From: Chryseobacterium sp.
GTDB taxonomy: Bacteria > Bacteroidota > Bacteroidia > Flavobacteriales > Weeksellaceae
Length of the DNA: 10,306 bases
Assembly: GCA_017989575.1 (NCBI GenBank)
Contig: JAGNPP010000069.1
Location: 1-10,306 of the forward strand
Reading direction: 5' to 3'
In this document: piece by piece, positions 6,593 through 10,306 of the stretch
Position numbering within the stretch: the first letter of the stretch is position 1
Layout of the letters: every line of letters begins with the position of its first letter
Notes under the pieces: generated by a model
Seen by the model: only the letters and a program-made list of their open reading frames with translations
What the model was told of the DNA's origin: nothing
Databases searched by the model: none
Translations under genes and position numbers: made by a program

Positions 6593-7591
6593 TTATCCGC
6601 CAATTTTTATCATACTTCTGTTGATGATTTTCTGGTTGTTTACATTTTCCATTTCGGAGAACTGTCCGCCTTTTTCTTTGTGTTTTTTGATGATTCCGAG
6701 TTGGATGAGTTCGGTTACATTTTCATTATTTCTAAAAGATTTTAACAAATCGAATTCATCGGCACCAAACAAACAGTTTTTCATTTTTCCGTCAGATGTG
6801 ATACGGATTCGATTGCAACCAGCGCAAAAGGAGTTGCTCATTGTAGAAATCAAACCAAAGACACCTTTACTTTCTTTATTAATTCTGTATTTTCTGGAGG
6901 TATCATTCTTGCCGTCTGCCACCTTTTCGTAAGTAAAATGTTCTGAAACCAAGGTGAGCATTTCTGAAATGGGAATGACTTTATTTTTCTCCCAAGAATT
7001 TCCTGTAAATGGCATAAATTCTATAAACCTCAACTCTATGGGATAATGATGAGAGAGTGCGATAAATTCAGGGATTTCGTCCTCATTGAAACCTCGCATC
7101 ACAACAACATTTAGTTTTACATTGAATCCACGTTTTATGCTTTCTTTTATATTGTCCCAAACCGTTTGAAAAAGGTCTCTTTTCGTAATATATTTGAATT
7201 TTTCCCGATCAAGAGAATCGATGCTGATATTGAGATTTCTGACGCCACATTTCTCAAATAAATCAAAATATTTATGAAGCAAAACGCCGTTGGTTGTAAT
7301 TCCAATACGCGCATCCAAGGTAGAAATTTGTTGAATAATGGTTTCAAAATCGGTTCTTACCAAAGGTTCGCCACCTGTAATTCTGATTTTATTGATATTA
7401 AATTGTTGAACGAAAATTTTAGAAATTTCGAAAATTTCCTGACTGTTCATCAACTCGATGGAAGGTGTACTTTTGAACGGTTCATCGGGCATACAATACA
7501 GACATCGGAAATTGCAACTATCGGTAATCGAGAGTCGGAGATAATCGTGTTTTCGCCCGAAGGAATCGAGTAAATCAGTAGGCTTTGTCAT
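6593..7591 (-). CDS. moaA: MoaA, radical-SAM GTP 3',8-cyclase
   Basis: MoaA converts GTP into 3',8-cyclo-7,8-dihydro-GTP, the first step of Moco synthesis, using two [4Fe-4S] clusters. I start it at the ATG at 7591-7589, giving 332 residues (E. coli MoaA has 329) and a sequence starting MTKPTDLLDSFGRKHDYLRL, which aligns with the family. The frame also has an ATG at 7642, which would add 17 untypical residues inside the preceding gene. The radical-SAM motif is CNFRCLYC (Cys26, Cys30, Cys33), followed by GGEP after about 40 residues. The C-terminal cluster motif is CAGC (256-259) with Cys273 after 13 residues, enclosing the Arg-rich NRIRITSDGK that binds GTP. The protein ends in the conserved Gly-Gly tail just before TAA. 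Its start overlaps the small membrane-protein gene by 17 bp. Confidence 0.95.
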   Translation of the reverse strand: MTKPTDLLDSFGRKHDYLRLSITDSCNFRCLYCMPDEPFKSTPSIELMNSQEIFEISKIFVQQFNINKIRITGGEPLVRTDFETIIQQISTLDARIGITTNGVLLHKYFDLFEKCGVRNLNISIDSLDREKFKYITKRDLFQTVWDNIKESIKRGFNVKLNVVVMRGFNEDEIPEFIALSHHYPIELRFIEFMPFTGNSWEKNKVIPISEMLTLVSEHFTYEKVADGKNDTSRKYRINKESKGVFGLISTMSNSFCAGCNRIRITSDGKMKNCLFGADEFDLLKSFRNNENVTELIQLGIIKKHKEKGGQFSEMENVNNQKIINRSMIKIGG

Positions 7592-7859
7592 CGTTTTCGG
7601 CTTCTGAATTTTTGATTTGTCCGGTCGGAATATCGGGTACATATCTCAAAAAGAAAATGGTACAGAGAAATATCACAACAGAACCGATTGCGGAATACCA
7701 CGCAAAATCGATATGTTCTTTGTCTAAAGCTTTGTTGATGGTTCCAAACAAAAGCCACATCTGCATACTGACCAACAATATGTAAATGCTGATGATGGCA
7801 ACCAACATTTCGTTGACGCGGAAGGTTACTTTTTTGATGGGTTTCTTTCGTATTGACAT
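7575..7859 (-). CDS. Small two-helix membrane protein of unknown function
   Basis: I do not recognise this 94-residue protein with confidence. It has a basic N-terminus (MSIRKKPIKK), one hydrophobic helix at about 17-38 (with MQMWLLF), a short charged loop (43-51), a second helix at about 53-73 (FAWYSAIGSVVIFLCTIFF), and an acidic, soluble C-terminal tail (80-94). The basic N-terminus suggests both termini are cytosolic. It contains no haem-ligand histidine pair and no Cys motif (a single Cys at 66), so it is unlikely to carry a redox cofactor itself. It follows the Rieske gene after 154 bp and overlaps moaA by 17 bp. From context it may anchor or assemble the Rieske/ferredoxin/molybdoenzyme complex, but that is a guess. 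Confidence 0.82.
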   Translation of the reverse strand: MSIRKKPIKKVTFRVNEMLVAIISIYILLVSMQMWLLFGTINKALDKEHIDFAWYSAIGSVVIFLCTIFFLRYVPDIPTGQIKNSEAENDDKAY

Positions 7860-8013
7860 TTTGTTATTTTTATAGTTTATTTAGAACCTTCGAATGATTG
7901 CAACCCGGCTTGAACCGAGCTCTTTTTGTGAATTTTAACTTGGGAAAAGCCTCGGGAAATTTGCAAAAAAGCGGGGACTTAAGACGGAAATAGTTGCCAA
8001 ATTAAATATCGTT
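7860..8013 (-). other. 154-bp intergenic segment with possible alternative RNA hairpins
   Basis: This is the longest gap in the window, between the Rieske gene and the two-helix protein gene. In the minus-strand RNA, CCGAG (7955-7951) can pair with CUCGG (7919-7915), and the inner CUUUU (7949-7945) with AAAAG (7926-7922), around an 18-nt loop and a small internal loop. The same CUCGG can instead pair with CCGGG (7908-7904, one G-U) around a 6-nt loop. The two folds exclude each other. No U-run follows the second hairpin, so it is not a standard terminator. A weak promoter-like TTAATTTG (one mismatch to the Bacteroidota -7 consensus TAnnTTTG) lies near 8005-7998, without a clear -33 TTG. No coding frame is visible. 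It could be a processing site, an attenuator or simply spacer. Confidence 0.3.
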
Positions 8014-8541
8014 TTATCCGTGACCGTTTGTTTCCTTGGCTTCTTTGATGAAATCTGTCACGAAAATTTTATCTTCTTTGATAACAACCGTCAATTGTGG
8101 AAGCGGTCTTGGTGGCGGACCTTGAATGACAGAACCATCATCCGGATTGAAAAAACCATGATGACAAGGACATTCTATCACTTTTTCATCGTGATTGTAT
8201 AGGACAGAACACGAAAGATGTGTGCATTTTTGCTCGAAAACTTTCCATTTGTCTTCGGCTAATCTGATGAGCATATAGGGATTTCTGTGGTCTTCGTTGA
8301 TGTAGAAAGTCCGCATACCACCAACATTGAGGTCGGTGGTCAATCCCACGAAATATTCGCCGAGTTTTTCCTCTTTTTTGAAATGATTGAACACCGGAAT
8401 CGCAACATTTGCCAATGCTAAAGTCCCAGAGAAAAAGGTGATGAGTTTGATGAATTCTTTGCGGGAAACGTAGGCTGCTTCTCGTTTTTTGATGGGAAAA
8501 TCGGCTTTCCAGGCGGGGATTTTTTTATTATCTTCTGACAT
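8014..8541 (-). CDS. Membrane-anchored Rieske [2Fe-2S] protein, bc1/b6f type
   Basis: This 175-residue electron carrier has an N-terminal hydrophobic segment (about 32-52) preceded by SRKEFIK (26-32), which resembles but does not fully match a Tat signal (one Arg of the pair is Lys). The Rieske domain has CTHLSC (106-111) and CPCHHGF (124-130). Cys106, His108, Cys124 and His127 are the cluster ligands, and Cys111/Cys126 form the disulfide typical of quinol-oxidising bc1/b6f Rieske proteins. GPPPRPLPQL (141-150) is the proline loop. It sits 10 bp after the ferredoxin gene and likely passes electrons between a membrane donor and the molybdoenzyme. A Rieske partner is known in arsenite oxidase and in haloarchaeal nar operons. 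No cytochrome b gene is visible in the window. The topology (periplasmic Rieske head) is inferred. Confidence 0.9.
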   Translation of the reverse strand: MSEDNKKIPAWKADFPIKKREAAYVSRKEFIKLITFFSGTLALANVAIPVFNHFKKEEKLGEYFVGLTTDLNVGGMRTFYINEDHRNPYMLIRLAEDKWKVFEQKCTHLSCSVLYNHDEKVIECPCHHGFFNPDDGSVIQGPPPRPLPQLTVVIKEDKIFVTDFIKEAKETNGHG

Positions 8542-8551
8542 TGTATTATGA

Positions 8552-9127
8552 TTAAAAAACTTTTAATTCTTCGCTGCCTTTCGGCATCATGATATTCACT
8601 TTGGTATTCACGACTTCTTTCCCGAAAATAAAGCGGTTGACAGGTGAACTGTTTGGTCTTTTCTTCGCCACATTTTCTCTGGTATCAAAGGTTAATGCGC
8701 CACTCGGACAAACTGTTGCACACATTGGCTTGAGTCCAGTACTTGTTCTATCGTAGCACATATTGCATTTCATCATCAACATTGCGCTTTGATCCGGAAT
8801 CTTTGGAACGCCGAACGGACAACCGATGACGCAATTGGCACAACCGATGCATTTGGAAGTATCTGCTGTGTGCACGATTCCGTATTCATCTTTTGTGATT
8901 GCGTCTGCCGGACAAACGTTTGCGCAAATAGGGTCTTCGCAGTGCATACAAACCTGAACTGTAGTCTGAATCGTCTCTGCTCTGTCAACATAATGAATAT
9001 GAATCATTGAGGTTTCTCCGTTGGTTTCACACTCTGCACAAGCCATCTCGCACGCGTGACAGCCAATGCATCGCTGCATATCCACGAAGAACTCCATATC
9101 ATTAAATTTTTCAAATTGCTCCGCCAT
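8552..9127 (-). CDS. Four-cluster [4Fe-4S] ferredoxin subunit (NrfC/DmsB/NarH-like)
   Basis: This 191-residue iron-sulfur protein is the usual electron-transfer partner of DMSO-reductase-family molybdoenzymes. It has 16 cysteines in four groups: Cys20/23/26/30 (CIGCHACEMAC), Cys60/63/68/72 (CMHCEDPICANVCP), Cys93/96/99/103 (CIGCANCVIGCP) and Cys121/124/136/140 (CNMC...CATVCP). This is the pattern for four [4Fe-4S] clusters in NrfC, DmsB and PhsB-type subunits. All four groups are complete. There is no signal peptide or membrane helix, so it must be held by its partner. The gene lies 13 bp after the molybdoenzyme and 10 bp before the Rieske gene, which argues for one complex. The AT-rich start region lacks a Shine-Dalgarno site. 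Confidence 0.93.
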   Translation of the reverse strand: MAEQFEKFNDMEFFVDMQRCIGCHACEMACAECETNGETSMIHIHYVDRAETIQTTVQVCMHCEDPICANVCPADAITKDEYGIVHTADTSKCIGCANCVIGCPFGVPKIPDQSAMLMMKCNMCYDRTSTGLKPMCATVCPSGALTFDTRENVAKKRPNSSPVNRFIFGKEVVNTKVNIMMPKGSEELKVF

Positions 9128-9140
9128 AATTTTTTAAAAT

Positions 9141-10306
9141 TTAATATTGAATATCTCTACTTTGGTTGGCAAATTCTTCTGAATTTTCTCCTTTTTTACG
9201 TCCTGTTTTTTCCACTTTGCAGGCACAAACTTTAAACTCAGGAATTTTTGAAACCGGGTCCAAAGCATCGATGGTTAATTGGTTTGCAGAATTCACTCCG
9301 CCCCAATGATAAGGGATGAAAACAGTGTCCTGTCTGATGGTCTCCACCACATTTGCAGGAAATAATGCGCTTCCACGTCTTGTAGAAACTTTAACCAAAT
9401 CATTTTCTTCGATGCCATATTTTGCTGCCAATTTTGGATGAATTTCCAGCAAAGGTTCCGGATACAAATCAACCAATTTCCCAATTCTACGGGTTTGTGA
9501 ACCGCTTAAATATTGGCTTACAACTCTACCCGTCGTCAACACAATAGGATAATCTTCATCTGGTTCTTCAGTTGGTTTTTTATAAGGCGTTGGGTTGAAA
9601 TGCGCTTTTTTATCGTTTGTATTGAAAACTTTGTCTTCCCAAAGTCTCGGTGTTCCGGGATGGTCTTCGGTTGGACAAGGCCAGAAAATTCCGAGATTTT
9701 TTTCTACTCTTTCGTAGGTAATTCCGTAATAATCTGCGGCGCTTCCTCTGGATGCAACTCTTAATTCATTAAAAGTTTCTTCGCTGTTTTTATAATTAAA
9801 TTTATCACCTTGGCCTAATCTTCTGGCGAGCTCCATTAAAATTTCGCTGTCTCGCTTAGCTTTTCCCGGTGGGTCAACCACTGCACGGATTCTGATGACG
9901 CGACCTTCCGCAGAAGTTGTTGTTCCTTCTTCCTCTTCCTGCAAAGAACCAGCGAGAATAATGTTGGCGTGGCGCAAAGTTTCTGATAAAAAGAAATCAA
10001 TTCCGGCGTAAAACTCTAATTTTTCTAATGCTGCACGAACGTTACTGTTGTTTGGCAAAGAAACCAAAGGATTAAAACAAATTGAAAGTAAACCTTTAAT
10101 CTCGCCTCGGTTAATCGCCTCAATAATTTCGTAGGCACTTAAACCTTTTCCGGGCATATCTTCTTCTTTGATTCCCCAAACATTGGCAACAAATTTTCGA
10201 TGTTCGGGATTTTCGATGTCTCTGTTTCCTGGAAGTTGGTCGCATTTGTGACCGTGTTCACGACCGCCTTGTCCGTTCCCTTGCCCGGTAATGGTTCCGT
10301 AACCGC
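9141..10306 (-). CDS. Molybdopterin oxidoreductase, nitrate-reductase-like catalytic subunit (C-terminal part)
   Basis: The frame is open to the right edge, giving the last 387 residues of a DMSO-reductase-family enzyme that binds bis-MGD. The N-terminal Fe-S domain and the Mo ligand are outside the window. Near the edge GQGNGQGGREHGHKCDQLPG resembles the assimilatory/NapA-like nitrate reductases, as do WPCPTEDHPGTPRLW in mid-fragment and TTGRVVSQYLSGSQTRRIGK of the C-terminal cofactor-binding domain (molydop_binding). The end, VFIPYHWGG through ALDPVSKIPEFKVCACKVEK, is typical of NasA/NarB and formate dehydrogenase types. There is no C-terminal BFD [2Fe-2S] domain of the kind found in some NasA proteins. 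Nitrate is the most likely substrate, but formate or an oxoanion cannot be excluded from this half. The gene heads the visible cluster and is followed after 13 bp by its ferredoxin subunit. Confidence 0.85.
   Translation of the reverse strand, partial: GYGTITGQGNGQGGREHGHKCDQLPGNRDIENPEHRKFVANVWGIKEEDMPGKGLSAYEIIEAINRGEIKGLLSICFNPLVSLPNNSNVRAALEKLEFYAGIDFFLSETLRHANIILAGSLQEEEEGTTTSAEGRVIRIRAVVDPPGKAKRDSEILMELARRLGQGDKFNYKNSEETFNELRVASRGSAADYYGITYERVEKNLGIFWPCPTEDHPGTPRLWEDKVFNTNDKKAHFNPTPYKKPTEEPDEDYPIVLTTGRVVSQYLSGSQTRRIGKLVDLYPEPLLEIHPKLAAKYGIEENDLVKVSTRRGSALFPANVVETIRQDTVFIPYHWGGVNSANQLTIDALDPVSKIPEFKVCACKVEKTGRKKGENSEEFANQSRDIQY

Noticed and set aside
6522..6932. Plus-strand open frame of 136 codons
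   Set aside because: It lies antisense to the 3' part of moaA and the gap after it, has biased low-complexity hydrophobic content expected from the complement of AT-rich coding DNA, and matches no family I know.
7592..7642. Upstream start for moaA
   Set aside because: The extra 17 residues lie inside the preceding gene and do not resemble MoaA; the ATG at 7591 gives family length.
7904..7919. tRNA-like GGTTCAAG motif between GC-rich arms on the minus strand
   Set aside because: It recalls a T-arm, but the loop is 6 nt with 5-bp arms and no acceptor, D or anticodon arm can be found around it.
7904..7927. Possible rho-independent terminator on the plus strand (CCCGG...CCGAG then T-rich)
   Set aside because: The stem has a C-A mismatch on this strand and there is no plus-strand gene to terminate.
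8789..9010. Plus-strand frame antisense to the ferredoxin gene
   Set aside because: Cys-rich only because it mirrors the cysteine codons of the ferredoxin; shadow of a clear gene.

Overview
The window is about 10.3 kb of AT-rich DNA. Every gene I can support lies on the minus strand and reads from the right edge to the left edge. Protein style points to Bacteroidota, most likely a Flavobacteriia/Weeksellaceae-type organism such as the Chryseobacterium group. Signs are a TonB-dependent receptor with a typical flavobacterial leader, a MoeB-rhodanese fusion, a short ModE-type regulator, AT-rich start regions without Shine-Dalgarno sites, and low GC. The genus is inferred, not proven.

In order of transcription, the right third (10306 to 7575) is a redox module. 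It holds the C-terminal part of a molybdopterin-guanine-dinucleotide oxidoreductase resembling assimilatory/NapA-like nitrate reductases, a 16-cysteine four-cluster ferredoxin subunit, a membrane-anchored Rieske protein of the bc1/b6f type, a 154-bp gap with possible RNA structure, and a 94-residue protein with two membrane helices. The left two thirds (7591 to 1) is a nearly complete molybdenum-cofactor (Moco) pathway: moaA, a lipoprotein with a sulfite-oxidase-like Moco-binding domain, moeA, a ModE-type DNA-binding protein, mobA, a broken TonB-dependent receptor, moaD, a moeB-like gene with a rhodanese tail, moaE, and moaC, which runs off the left edge.

The genes form one working unit. MoaA and MoaC make cyclic pyranopterin phosphate. 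MoaD and MoaE with the MoeB-like protein add the dithiolene sulfurs. MoeA inserts molybdate, and MobA adds GMP to give the cofactor form expected for the nitrate-reductase-like enzyme at the head of the cluster. Several genes overlap or nearly touch (ATGA overlaps at 940-943 and 3741-3744, a 13-bp overlap at 4653-4665, a 17-bp overlap at 7575-7591), which fits one long operon. The operon promoter, the terminator and any molybdate ABC transporter are not in the window. No stretch over 300 bp lacks a gene, and I see no RNA gene, insertion sequence, CRISPR array or long repeat.

The most notable points are three. The TonB-dependent receptor inside the Moco operon is decayed by three separate lesions: a large plug/barrel deletion, a frameshift and an in-frame stop. 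The nitrate-reductase-like enzyme travels with a bc1-type Rieske protein and an unrecognised two-helix protein, suggesting an uncommon electron-input route. A small Moco-domain lipoprotein sits between moaA and moeA.
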